Notes under the pieces: model-generated
What the model was told of the DNA's origin: nothing
What the model saw: only the letters and a program-made list of their open reading frames with translations
The model's database searches: none
DNA from: an uncultured Brevundimonas sp.
GTDB taxonomy: Bacteria > Pseudomonadota > Alphaproteobacteria > Caulobacterales > Caulobacteraceae
Assembly: GCF_937863155.1 (NCBI RefSeq)
Contig: NZ_CALMFB010000051.1
Coordinates: forward strand, 1-43,713
Length of the DNA stretch: 43,713 nt
Direction: 5' to 3'
Shown here: in pieces, positions 34,021 through 43,713 of the stretch
Position numbering within the stretch: position 1 is the stretch's first letter
How the letters are laid out: each line of letters begins with the position of its first letter
Program-made: the position numbers and the translations under genes

Positions 34021-34484
34021 TGCCGGAAGACCGCATGACCGACCTGCCCACCGCCGGCCGTTTCGAAGGCCGCGAGCACCGCCTGCCCGTGCGGGTCTAT
34101 TATGAAGACACCGACTTCACCGGCCTGGTCTATCACGCCAACTATCTGCGCTATTTCGAGCGGGGGCGGTCCGACTTCCTGCGCGTCGCCGGGGTCGGCC
34201 ATGCCGAACTTCTGGCCGACGACCAGCCGCTGGCCTTCGTGGTGGCCGAGATGGCGGTGAAATTCCTGAAGCCCGCCCGCATCGACGACGCCCTGGTGGT
34301 GCGCACCCTGTATCAGCGCGTGAAAGGCCCGCGCCTGATGATCGAACAGGCCATCCTGAGGGGCGACGAGACCCTGTGCGCCGCCACGGTCACGGCGGTG
34401 TGCATCCATCTGGACGGACGGCCCCGGCGACCGACCCCGGCCCTGCTTGAGCGGATCGGCCCCTGGCTGGAAGCCGCGGACTGA
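34020..34484 (+). CDS. ybgC: Tol-Pal-associated acyl-CoA thioesterase YbgC
   Basis: 154 residues. Hot-dog thioesterase with the YbgC active-site segment VYYEDTDFTGLVYHANYLRY and FERGRSDFLR, and LAFVVAEMAVKFLKPARIDD. Family members hydrolyse acyl-CoA; the gene almost always precedes tolQ. Its start overlaps the upstream stop by one base (TGATG); a Met five codons later is an alternative. 123 bases, including a short GC hairpin at 34493-34509, separate it from tolQ. Confidence 0.93.
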   Translation: MPEDRMTDLPTAGRFEGREHRLPVRVYYEDTDFTGLVYHANYLRYFERGRSDFLRVAGVGHAELLADDQPLAFVVAEMAVKFLKPARIDDALVVRTLYQRVKGPRLMIEQAILRGDETLCAATVTAVCIHLDGRPRRPTPALLERIGPWLEAAD

Positions 34485-34492
34485 ACCGTTCA

Positions 34493-34509
34493 CGCGCCTG
34501 TCAGGCGCG
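34493..34509. repeat. GC-rich inverted repeat between ybgC and tolQ
   Basis: CGCGCCT (34493-34499) and AGGCGCG (34503-34509) form a 7-bp stem with a 3-base loop, 9 bases after the ybgC stop. No T-run follows, so it may stabilise the transcript end or attenuate rather than terminate. Confidence 0.4.
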
Positions 34510-34607
34510 GGCGGGTGACGGCGGCCCTTCGCCCGGCTAGACCGGCGCCATACAACCGCCACGCCGCACCGGCGGTATTCGGCCGAATCTCGCAGCAGGA
34601 CTGATTG

Positions 34608-35345
<738 letters not shown>

Positions 35346-35348
35346 ACC

Positions 35349-35852
35349 ATGGCCCTGGGCGGAGCAGGCGGCGGCGGCCATGTGCGGGGCCGCAGGCGGG
35401 CGCGCAAGCGGCCGCTGAGCGAGATCAACGTCACGCCCCTGGTGGATGTGATGCTGGTGCTGCTGATCATCTTCATGATCTCGGCGCCGCTGCTGACGGT
35501 GGGGGTTCCGGTCGAACTGCCCAAGACCGAGGCCAGCGCGGTCGAGACCAAGAACGAACCCTTCAATGTCTCCATCGACCGCGACGGGCGCATCTTCATC
35601 GCCGACAACGAGACGCCGTACGAGCAACTGCTGCAACGGCTGGTCGACGGCGCCGATGCGGCCGAAGGGCCGGCGAACGAACGGCCGGTGTTCATCCGCG
35701 CCGATGGCCGGGCGCCCTATCAGGCGGTGGCGCGGGTGATGGCCCGCCTGTCGGCCGGGGGCTTCAGCAAGCTGAACCTGATCACCGACACGGCGCCGGA
35801 CGCCGCGCGCATGGCCGCCGTCGCGGCCGCCGAAGCGCCGACCGGAGCCTGA
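35349..35852 (+). CDS. tolR: Tol-Pal system protein TolR
   Basis: 167 residues, ExbD/TolR family. Short basic N-terminus ([20 protein letters not shown]), one membrane helix (about 31-50) with the conserved proton-pathway Asp33 in [10 protein letters not shown], and a periplasmic domain ([35 protein letters not shown]). Three bases after the tolQ stop and four before tolA, so tightly coupled. Confidence 0.97.
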   Translation: MALGGAGGGGHVRGRRRARKRPLSEINVTPLVDVMLVLLIIFMISAPLLTVGVPVELPKTEASAVETKNEPFNVSIDRDGRIFIADNETPYEQLLQRLVDGADAAEGPANERPVFIRADGRAPYQAVARVMARLSAGGFSKLNLITDTAPDAARMAAVAAAEAPTGA

Positions 35853-35856
35853 CCCC

Positions 35857-36693
35857 ATGGCCGCCGGACCGCGCCGGGATTCGATCTGGCCCGCCGTCGG
35901 AGCGGCCGTGGTTCTGCACGTCGCGATCGCGGGCCTGCTGTTCCTCAGCGGGCTTCAGCCGTCGCGCGAAGTGACGCCCCTGGTCAGCGCCGTGCCGGTG
36001 TCCATCATCTCGGACCAGGTGATCGAGGCCGCCGCCGCCGATAATCCGCAGGAGACGCCGTCCGAAGACGACGGCGCCACCGCCCCGCCGCCCGAGGTGG
36101 TCGAGCCGACCCCGCCCGCGCCCGAACCCACGCCCGCCCCGCCGCCGCCTGCGCCCAGCCCGCGCCCGGCCGAGAAGGCCGCGCCGCGTCCGCCGACGCG
36201 CACCCCGCCGGCGCCCACGCCCCCGACCAAGGCCCAGCCGACGCCGCCGCGCCCCAATCCCGCCCCGCCGCGAACCCCGCCCCGGCGCGAGGAGCCTTCG
36301 CTGGACCTGGACGCCCTGGCCGGGCCGCCGCGCCCGACCCAGAACCGCGGCCGCCCCGCCGCCGGCCAGCAGGGCCGCGGCACCGCGCCCCAGGCCACCG
36401 GGCCGCAACTGGCCGCCCTGGCCCGTCAGGTGACGCCGCACTGGAACATCAACTGCGAGCTGCCGGGGATGGAGGATCTGACCATTCGGGTAAGGGTCAG
36501 CCTGACCGCCGATGGCCGCATCAGCGGCTCGCCCCAGCTGGATCAACCGCGCAGCGACCCCAGCTGGCGCGCGGCGTCCGACGCCATGCTGCGGGCGCTT
36601 CGGGCCGCCGCCCCGTTCGACGTGCCCCAGGGGTTCGAGGCCCAGGAGGTCCCCTTCCTGTTCCGCACCGCCACCCAGTGCGGCGGGCGCTGA
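35857..36693 (+). CDS. tolA: Tol-Pal system protein TolA
   Basis: 278 residues. One membrane helix (about 10-30, [20 protein letters not shown]). Then a roughly 90-residue linker very rich in Pro (blocks of [12 protein letters not shown] type) where enterobacterial TolA has a long Ala/Lys helix, and a C-terminal TonB/TolA-like domain ([52 protein letters not shown]) with two cysteines. It links TolQR to TolB-Pal. Identified by position and architecture; sequence alone would say energy transducer. Confidence 0.92.
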   Translation: MAAGPRRDSIWPAVGAAVVLHVAIAGLLFLSGLQPSREVTPLVSAVPVSIISDQVIEAAAADNPQETPSEDDGATAPPPEVVEPTPPAPEPTPAPPPPAPSPRPAEKAAPRPPTRTPPAPTPPTKAQPTPPRPNPAPPRTPPRREEPSLDLDALAGPPRPTQNRGRPAAGQQGRGTAPQATGPQLAALARQVTPHWNINCELPGMEDLTIRVRVSLTADGRISGSPQLDQPRSDPSWRAASDAMLRALRAAAPFDVPQGFEAQEVPFLFRTATQCGGR

Positions 36694-36834
36694 CGACCGG
36701 CCGCGCAAGACAGGCCCTTCAAGACAGGCGCCGTTAGGGAATTTTCCCCAATCTCGCCCCATTCGCCCGGCTGTTTGCGTTATGGTCGGGCCTGACCCCG
36801 TTCCGCTGGCCGCCTGCGCTTCATGGAGACCTCG

Positions 36835-38208
36835 ATGCGTCTGAAACTGCTGATGGCTTCCGCCGCCGCCCTGATCGTGGCGGCGCCCCTGGCCGGATCG
36901 CCCGTTGCCGCGCAACAGGCGCCCGCCGCGCCCATGCAGGACGTGATCGTGGACGAAGGCGTGCTGCGCCCCCTGCCCATCGCCATCGCCCCGTTCAGCG
37001 GCCAGTACGGGCCGGAGATCGCCGGCGTGGTCTCTGGCGACCTGCGTCGGTCGGGCTTCTTCCAGCCTCTGGACCCGTCGGCCTTCATCGAGACGGGCCT
37101 GACGGTCGCCAACGCCCCCGATTTTCCCAAATGGACCGCCATCGGCGCCCAGGCGGTGCTGTACGGCAGCGTCACCCCCCGCCCGGACGGCCGCAACGAC
37201 GTGGGCTTCCGCCTGTATGACCCGTACCGCCAGTGCCAGCTGGTCAGCTATCAGTTCACCGCCACGCCCGAGCAATGGCGCCGCATCGCCCACAAGATCG
37301 CCGACGTCGTCTATCAGCGCATGACGGGCGAAAGCGGCTTTTTCGACACGCGGGTGATCTTCGTGTCCGAAAGCGGCACCCAGCTGAACCGCCTGTCACG
37401 CCTGACCATCATGGACCAGGACGGCTTCAGCCCCGTCTTCCTGACGCAAGGCGACGAGGTGATCATGTCGCCGCGCTTTTCCGCCTCCAGCCCGGAAGAG
37501 ATCACCTATGTGGCCCTGGGCCGCGATTACAGCCGCATCTATCTGTACAACCTGACCACCGGCCGCCGCGAAAGCCTGGGCGAGTTCGACGGCCAGGTGC
37601 TGGCGCCGCGCTTCTCGAACGACGGCTCCAAGATGGCCTTTTCGATCATTCGCGGCGGCAACACCGACATCTATGTGATGAACCTGCGCACCCGGCAGTT
37701 GTCGCGCCTGACCAGCGATCCGGGCATCGACACCTCGCCCAGCTTCAGCCCCGACGGCTCGATGATCGCCTTCACCTCCGACCGGTCGGGCAGCGCGCGC
37801 ATCTATGTCATGCGAGCTGACGGCTCGGGCCAACGGGCGGTGTCGCGCGGCGGCGGCCTGTACACCGCCCCGTCGTGGAGCCCGCGCGGCGACCTGATCG
37901 CCTTCACCAAACAGTCTGGCGGCCAGTTCCACATCGGGGTGATGAACTCGTCCGGCGGCGGCGAACGCATCCTGTCGTCCAGCTATTTCGAGGAAGGCCC
38001 GTCCTGGGCCCCCAACGGCCGCTACATCATGTTCGCCCGCCAGAGCCGCGGCGGCGACACCCGTCTGTGGACGGTCGATCTGTCTGGCCGCGTGGTGGGC
38101 CAGGCCGGGTATGATGGGCGCGGGTCCGACCCCGCCTGGTCGCCGCTGCTGGACGCGCCGCCGGCCAATCTGGGCCTGAACCAGGGCGCCGACAGCTGCC
38201 CGTCCTGA
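36835..38208 (+). CDS. tolB: Periplasmic Tol-Pal protein TolB
   Basis: 457 residues. Sec signal at about 1-26 (LLMASAAALIVAAPLAG, cleavage near VAA). N-terminal domain with IAPFSGQYGPEIAGVVSGDL, RSGFFQPLD and the family KLSYRLYDPY-like GFRLYDPYRQCQL. C-terminal six-bladed beta-propeller with repeated SPDG blades (FSPDGSMIAFTSDRSGSARI, SWSPRGDLIAFTK, SWAPNGRYIMFAR). Binds Pal and is released by TolA. GGAG six bases before the chosen ATG decides the start over an ATG four codons upstream. 141 bases separate it from tolA. Confidence 0.98.
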   Translation: MRLKLLMASAAALIVAAPLAGSPVAAQQAPAAPMQDVIVDEGVLRPLPIAIAPFSGQYGPEIAGVVSGDLRRSGFFQPLDPSAFIETGLTVANAPDFPKWTAIGAQAVLYGSVTPRPDGRNDVGFRLYDPYRQCQLVSYQFTATPEQWRRIAHKIADVVYQRMTGESGFFDTRVIFVSESGTQLNRLSRLTIMDQDGFSPVFLTQGDEVIMSPRFSASSPEEITYVALGRDYSRIYLYNLTTGRRESLGEFDGQVLAPRFSNDGSKMAFSIIRGGNTDIYVMNLRTRQLSRLTSDPGIDTSPSFSPDGSMIAFTSDRSGSARIYVMRADGSGQRAVSRGGGLYTAPSWSPRGDLIAFTKQSGGQFHIGVMNSSGGGERILSSSYFEEGPSWAPNGRYIMFARQSRGGDTRLWTVDLSGRVVGQAGYDGRGSDPAWSPLLDAPPANLGLNQGADSCPS

Positions 38209-38329
38209 CCGCATCGCGGGAGCCGACCGGTCAACTGTGCGTTATCCCGGCTGGCGCCGCATTCCGGCCACGGGTAGCAGGCTTGGATAAGGTCACGCTT
38301 CGCCGCCCTTCGATAGGAGACGACACCCG

Positions 38330-38887
38330 ATGAAACCGACCACCCTGGTCCGCCTGTCCGTCGTGGGTCTGGCCGTGGCCGCAATGGCCGCCTGCACCCC
38401 CCGCCCCGCCGCCCAGGGCGCCGATCCGGGCGGCACGACCGCGCCGGGTGGCGACAGCAGCTATCCGACCGCGCCGGGCGGCAATGTCGGCGGCGGCAAT
38501 ATCGGCGGCGTCATGCCCGGTTCGGAACAGGATTTCGTCGTCAACGTCGGCGACCGCGTCTATTTCGAGCTGGACAGCTATGAAGTCCGTTCGGACGCCT
38601 GGCCGCGCCTGGATTCCCAGGCCGCCTGGCTGAACCGCTATCCCCAGGTGCGCATCCGCATCGAGGGCAACGCCGACGAACGCGGCACCCGCGAATACAA
38701 CCTGGCCCTGGGCGCCCGCCGCGCCGAGTCGGTGCGCAACTTCCTGGTCGAACGCGGCGTCGCCGCCGGCCGCATCGACACCATCAGCTACGGCAAGGAA
38801 CGGCCGATCGCCGAAGGCTCGAACGAGGATTCCTGGGCGCGCAACCGCAACGCCCATACGGCCATCGTGTCCGGCGCGCCGCGCTGA
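38330..38887 (+). CDS. pal: Peptidoglycan-associated lipoprotein Pal
   Basis: 185 residues. Lipobox AMAAC (Cys22), a Gly/Pro-rich linker (GGNVGGGNIGGVMPG), and a C-terminal OmpA-type domain (about 80-180): VYFELDSYEVRSDAW, IEGNADERGTREYNLALGAR with the diaminopimelate-binding Asp/Arg, and DTISYGKERPIAEGSNEDSW. It anchors the outer membrane to peptidoglycan. Ribosome site AGGAG about 9 bases upstream. Confidence 0.98.
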   Translation: MKPTTLVRLSVVGLAVAAMAACTPRPAAQGADPGGTTAPGGDSSYPTAPGGNVGGGNIGGVMPGSEQDFVVNVGDRVYFELDSYEVRSDAWPRLDSQAAWLNRYPQVRIRIEGNADERGTREYNLALGARRAESVRNFLVERGVAAGRIDTISYGKERPIAEGSNEDSWARNRNAHTAIVSGAPR

Positions 38888-38931
38888 CACCTGAATTCCG
38901 GCCGTCCTGGCGGGGCGGGCGGACCAACGAG

Positions 38932-38984
38932 GGCGGGAAGACGGCGTGGCCCCCATGCGCCGACTTCCCGCCTTTCGCTTTTTT
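38932..38984 (+). terminator. Intrinsic terminator after pal
   Basis: GGCGGGAAG (38932-38940) pairs with CTTCCCGCC (38964-38972), extended by CGGCG/CGCCG inside after one A-A mismatch; TTTCGCTTTTTT follows. A strong stop between pal and the DUF3667 gene, so that gene and cpoB probably have their own promoter. Confidence 0.88.
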
Positions 38985-39075
38985 GCGGGCGCGGCGGACG
39001 ACAACGCCTGTGCGCGAACGTCCTGAGCGGCTATGACCCCGCCAAAGACGGGCAGGCATCGGGGATCGCATCGGC

Positions 39076-40191
39076 ATGGACATCGACGCAGCAGGCGGCG
39101 CGGCCACAGCCGGACTGATCGGTGGCGCCCTGGAACGGCCCACCGGCCATGCCGGCGACGCGCACGGCGACTGCACCGACTGCGGCGCGCCGGTCGAAGG
39201 GAATTTCTGCGCCAACTGCGGCCAGCCGACCCATGTGCATCGCAGCCTGCTGCATCTGATCGAAGAGGTGCTGCATGGGGTCATGCATTTCGACGGCCGC
39301 ATCTGGCGCACCCTGCCGCTGCTGATCCTGAACCCCGGCCTGTTGACGCGCGAATGGGTCCAGGGGCGGCGCACCCGCTATGTCTCGCCGCTGGCGATGT
39401 TCCTGTTCACCGTCTTCGTGATGTTCTTCGCCTACAGCCTGTTCGGCGGGCATTCGGGGGGCGAGGCGACGACGCCGATGTCGATCGACCAGCGCATCGC
39501 CTCGCAAGAGGCCGAACTGGGCCGCGCGCGCGAGGCGCTGACCCGCGCCCAGGCCGGGCTGGAGCTTGACGCCCGCGCGCCCGGAAAGACCTACACCGAC
39601 GCCGCCGAACGGGTGACGATCACCACGCTGGAGCGCGAACTGGACGCCTTGCGGCAGGCCAAGGCCTCGGGCCAGACCACGGTGACGGCCGGTGACGGCT
39701 GGGCCGCCCGCCTGTCCGAAGGCGTCCGCAACGGCTCGGTCCAGATCGAAACGGGCGACAAGAAGCTGGACAAGATCCTGACCAAGAAGGCGCTGAACCC
39801 GGAACTGGCCATCTACAAGATCCAGCAGACGGCCTATAAATTCAGCTTCCTTCTGATCCCCTTCTCGATCCCGTTCGTCGGCCTGCTGTTCCTGTGGAAG
39901 CGGGGGTTCACCTTCTACGACCACGGCGTCTTCGTGCTGTATTCGCTGACGGCCATGTCGATGCTGTTCGCGGCGGCGCTGGTGATCGGCCCCCTGTGGG
40001 CGCCTCTGGGCTGGCTGGCCGCCCTGGCCGTTCTGATCGGGCCGCCGGTGCACATGTTCGCCCAGTTGAAGGGCGCCTATGGACTGTCGGTGTTTTCGGC
40101 CCTGTGGCGGACCTTCGCCCTTTTGACCTTCTGCACCATCGTCATCGCCCTGTTCGTGACCACCATCGTGATGATGGGGATGACCGGCTAG
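39076..40191 (+). CDS. DUF3667 zinc-ribbon membrane protein
   Basis: 371 residues. N-terminal zinc ribbon with CTDC and CANC (Cys33, 36, 45, 48), followed by the DUF3667 signature region (LLHLIEEVLHGVMHFDGRIW, LLILNPGLLTREWVQGRRTR, YVSPLAMFLFTVFVMFF) with a first membrane segment. A helical, charged stretch (residues about 135-240, EAELGRAREALTRAQAGLEL) follows, then three further membrane helices near 260-370. Function unknown. It lies between pal and cpoB, preceded by the pal terminator and followed after 48 bases by cpoB. Confidence 0.87.
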   Translation: MDIDAAGGAATAGLIGGALERPTGHAGDAHGDCTDCGAPVEGNFCANCGQPTHVHRSLLHLIEEVLHGVMHFDGRIWRTLPLLILNPGLLTREWVQGRRTRYVSPLAMFLFTVFVMFFAYSLFGGHSGGEATTPMSIDQRIASQEAELGRAREALTRAQAGLELDARAPGKTYTDAAERVTITTLERELDALRQAKASGQTTVTAGDGWAARLSEGVRNGSVQIETGDKKLDKILTKKALNPELAIYKIQQTAYKFSFLLIPFSIPFVGLLFLWKRGFTFYDHGVFVLYSLTAMSMLFAAALVIGPLWAPLGWLAALAVLIGPPVHMFAQLKGAYGLSVFSALWRTFALLTFCTIVIALFVTTIVMMGMTG

Positions 40192-40239
40192 ACCCGCATA
40201 CGCCTTGCCTGCGCCGCAAATCGGTGGAACCGTCCGACC

Positions 40240-41082
40240 ATGCTGAAGCTGACCCGAAACACCATTCTGACCGCCGTTGGCGTGGCCCTGATCGGCGGGG
40301 TCGTCGTGGCCCAGACCACGCCGCTGGAGCCGATCCAGTGGGACAAGCGCCGCCTGGACCAGCTGGACCGCAACGTCCGCCGGCTGGAACGCGCGGTGAC
40401 CCAGCGCAACGCCGCCGGTCAGCCGGTGCTGGTCGAGACCGATCCCGAGGTGGTGGTCCTGCAAGGCCGGGTCGAGACCATGGACCGTCGCCTGTCCGAC
40501 CTGGAGGACACCCTGCGCCGCGTGAACGGCGAGGTCGAGCGCCTGACCTTCGGCATCGATGAAGCCCAGCGCGACAACGCCGCCCTGCGCAACCGGCTGG
40601 TCGACGCCGACCGCCGGGTCAAGGCGATCGAGGACGCCGCCAAGGCCGAGGCCGAGCTGAACGGCCCCATCGTCGCCAACTCGCCCACCGGCGCGGCCGG
40701 CACCGACATCGCGGCGGCCGTCCGCCTGCTGGACACCGATCCGGCGCGGGGCGAGCGGGCGCTTCAGACCGTCATCGCTACCTGGCCCGACACCAATCAG
40801 GCGCGCGAGGCGAACTCGCGCCTGGGCGACCTCTATGTCTCGCGCGACCAGCGGGCCGATGCGGTGCGGGTGTACGCCGCCGCCCTGCAAGGCTGGCCGA
40901 CCATCCACTGGGCCGGGGAAACCACGCTGAAACTGGCCGACGCCCTGATCGCCACCGACCGCAAGACCCAGGCCTGCGCCGCCCTGGGCGAGTTCCAGCG
41001 CCGCTATTCGGCGGGCGGCACGGCGGCCCAGCGGACCCGCGCGACCCAGCTGCGCGGCCGGGCCTCTTGCCCGACCAGCTGA
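40240..41082 (+). CDS. cpoB: Tol-Pal coordinator CpoB (YbgF)
   Basis: 280 residues. Signal peptide (LTAVGVALIGGVVVAQ, cleavage after VVA). A coiled-coil trimerisation region at about 35-130 (RRLDQLDRNVRRLERAVTQR, MDRRLSDLEDTLRRVNGEVE), then TPR repeats at about 155-270 (ARGERALQTVIATWPDTNQA, RLGDLYVSRDQRADAVRVYA, KLADALIATDRKTQACAALG). Coordinates peptidoglycan synthesis with outer-membrane constriction in E. coli. Its end overlaps the tilS start by 16 bases. Confidence 0.95.
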   Translation: MLKLTRNTILTAVGVALIGGVVVAQTTPLEPIQWDKRRLDQLDRNVRRLERAVTQRNAAGQPVLVETDPEVVVLQGRVETMDRRLSDLEDTLRRVNGEVERLTFGIDEAQRDNAALRNRLVDADRRVKAIEDAAKAEAELNGPIVANSPTGAAGTDIAAAVRLLDTDPARGERALQTVIATWPDTNQAREANSRLGDLYVSRDQRADAVRVYAAALQGWPTIHWAGETTLKLADALIATDRKTQACAALGEFQRRYSAGGTAAQRTRATQLRGRASCPTS

Positions 41083-42381
41083 CGGACGCCGTCTTTCGGG
41101 CGCTGGACGCCCGGCTGACGCCTGACGTCGATCATCCCGTGGCCCTGGCCCTGTCGGGCGGCGGGGATTCCGTGGCGCTGCTGGACCTGGCCTGCGCCTG
41201 GGGCCGGGCGCGGGGCCGACGCATCCTGGCCTTGAGCGTCGATCACGGCCTGAACCCCGACAGCCCCGTCTGGATGCAGCAGGCCCAGGGCGCCGCCCTG
41301 GCCGCCGGGGCCGACTGGCGCGGCCTGGTCTGGGACGGACCGAAACCAACAACCGGCCTGCCCGCCGCCGCGCGCGCGGCGCGCCATCGTCTGCTGGCCG
41401 AAGCGGCGCGGGCCGCCGGCGCCCGGGTGATCCTGACCGGCCACACCGCCGACGACGCGGCGGAGGGCGACTGGATGCGGGCGCAAGGTTCGACCCTGGG
41501 GGTCTTGCGCGGCTGGTCGCCGTCGCCCGCCTGGCCCCAGGGGCGGGAGCTGATGCTGCTGCGGCCCCTGTTGACGACAAGGCGCGAGGGTCTGCGCGAC
41601 CATCTGCGTGACCGGCGGCTGGACTGGATCGAAGACCCCGCCAACGCCGATCCCCGCTTCGCGCGCAGCCGGGCGCGCGCGGCCCTGCGCGATGCGACGC
41701 CGCCCGCCCCCCTCTCGCCGCCCCGGACCGAAACGCCCCCGACCTTCACCGTCACCGACGAAGGGATGGCGATCCTGACCGCCCCCACGGCCCGCGCCCT
41801 GGCGGTGGCCGTGGTGTGCGTCGGCGGCGGCGACCGGCCGCCGCGCGGGGATCGGCTGGCGCGGCTGGTGGAACAGGCCGGTTCGGGCGAAGCCTTCGCC
41901 GCCACCCTGTGCGGCGCCGCGATCCGGGGCGATGGCCAGCGGATCGAACTGTTCCGCAACGCCGGGGAGTATGTTCGCCGCCCGTCCGACGCCCTGCCCC
42001 TCACGCCCGGCGGCGTCGCGATCTGGGACGGCCGGTTCGAGATCGCGGTCGATGCGCCGGACCTGAGCCTGGTTCCGGCCGCCGGGCGCCTGGCCGCCCT
42101 GCCCCGCGCGGATCGCGCCTGGCTGAAGACCCTGCCGGCCGGCGTGCGCGGCGCCCTGCCCGTCCTGATCCGGGACGACGGCTCTGACCCGGTTCTTGCA
42201 AGGGGCCGGGCCGAGGTCCGCTGTCTGGTGGCCCTTCGTCTGGCCCAGGCTCTGGACCAAACGCCGCACGAAGCCGATCTGTCACACGCCGAATGGCGCC
42301 GCGCCGGGGAACCCCCTATGTGTGGAGCCGAAACATCCACTGACCCGAGCCGCATGCCGCGGCCGGGCGCCGAGGCTGCGA

Positions 42382-42395
<14 letters not shown>
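41067..42395 (+). CDS. tilS: tRNA(Ile)-lysidine synthase TilS
   Basis: 442 residues. N-type ATP pyrophosphatase: P-loop [15 protein letters not shown] (28-42), [30 protein letters not shown] and the DD-containing segment [20 protein letters not shown], where most TilS carry DDQAET. Later [20 protein letters not shown] and [19 protein letters not shown], the family hallmark. It makes lysidine at C34 of tRNA(Ile2) so that it reads AUA. The only start that keeps the domain complete is TTG, inside cpoB. Its end overlaps ftsH by 14 bases, a conserved arrangement. Confidence 0.93.

Positions 42396-43713
<1,318 letters not shown>

Noticed and set aside
36100-36360. Repeat array in tolA
   Set aside because: The repetitive look comes from the Pro/Ala-rich linker codons; there is no regular unit.
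39031-41580. 849-codon minus-strand open frame opposite DUF3667, cpoB and tilS
   Set aside because: Covers three recognised genes on the other strand and has no domain signals.

Overview
The window is GC-rich chromosomal DNA from an alphaproteobacterium, most probably a member of Caulobacteraceae close to Brevundimonas or Caulobacter. This rests on the gene content (an AmgK/MurU muropeptide-recycling pair, AddAB instead of RecBCD, a Tol-Pal cluster running into tilS and ftsH, a TadE/TadG pair), the strong G/C third-position bias and the family-level look of the proteins. The species is inference. I see no rRNA, tRNA, CRISPR array, insertion sequence or integrase.

Layout. 1-464 is the 3' end of thiC. 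468-2252 (minus) is an A/T-richer gene that fuses a DUF262 (GmrS/ParB-like) domain to a Schlafen-type AlbA_2 domain, a likely acquired anti-phage gene. It is followed by a zeta-toxin-like kinase with a small overlapping partner (2339-3021), a FrnE/DsbA-like oxidoreductase and a SAM methyltransferase. 4549-14519 (minus) is a tightly packed seven-gene block: acyltransferase, tsaE, amgK, murU, addB, addA, trxA, in which almost every stop overlaps the next start. 14634-18897 holds a secreted S9 peptidase, a small secreted protein, an alpha/beta-hydrolase-like protein that has lost its nucleophile, and a lipoprotein. Then come AMP nucleosidase and, convergent with it, folC.

21711-25511 (minus) is a ydbH-ynbE-ydbL operon (AsmA-like bridge between the two membranes, its lipoprotein and periplasmic partner). 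A divergent control region separates it from an M23 (LytM-type) endopeptidase. 27275-29334 (minus) carries tadG and tadE without the rest of the Tad machinery. An entericidin-like lipoprotein and a stand-alone acetolactate-synthase-like TPP enzyme follow, then yebC with a TonB-like gene (minus).

32839 to the end (plus) starts with three small unknown proteins, two of which lead into the Tol-Pal cluster: ybgC, tolQ, tolR, tolA, tolB, pal. A strong terminator and a DUF3667 membrane protein are interposed before cpoB, tilS and ftsH (cut by the window edge). The window is thus mainly envelope maintenance (Tol-Pal, YdbH system, peptidoglycan recycling and cleavage, lipoproteins) plus DNA repair and tRNA modification, with one small accessory patch at 468-3048. 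The best candidate for something little described is the DUF262-AlbA_2 fusion; the dead hydrolase and the DUF3667 insertion are secondary.
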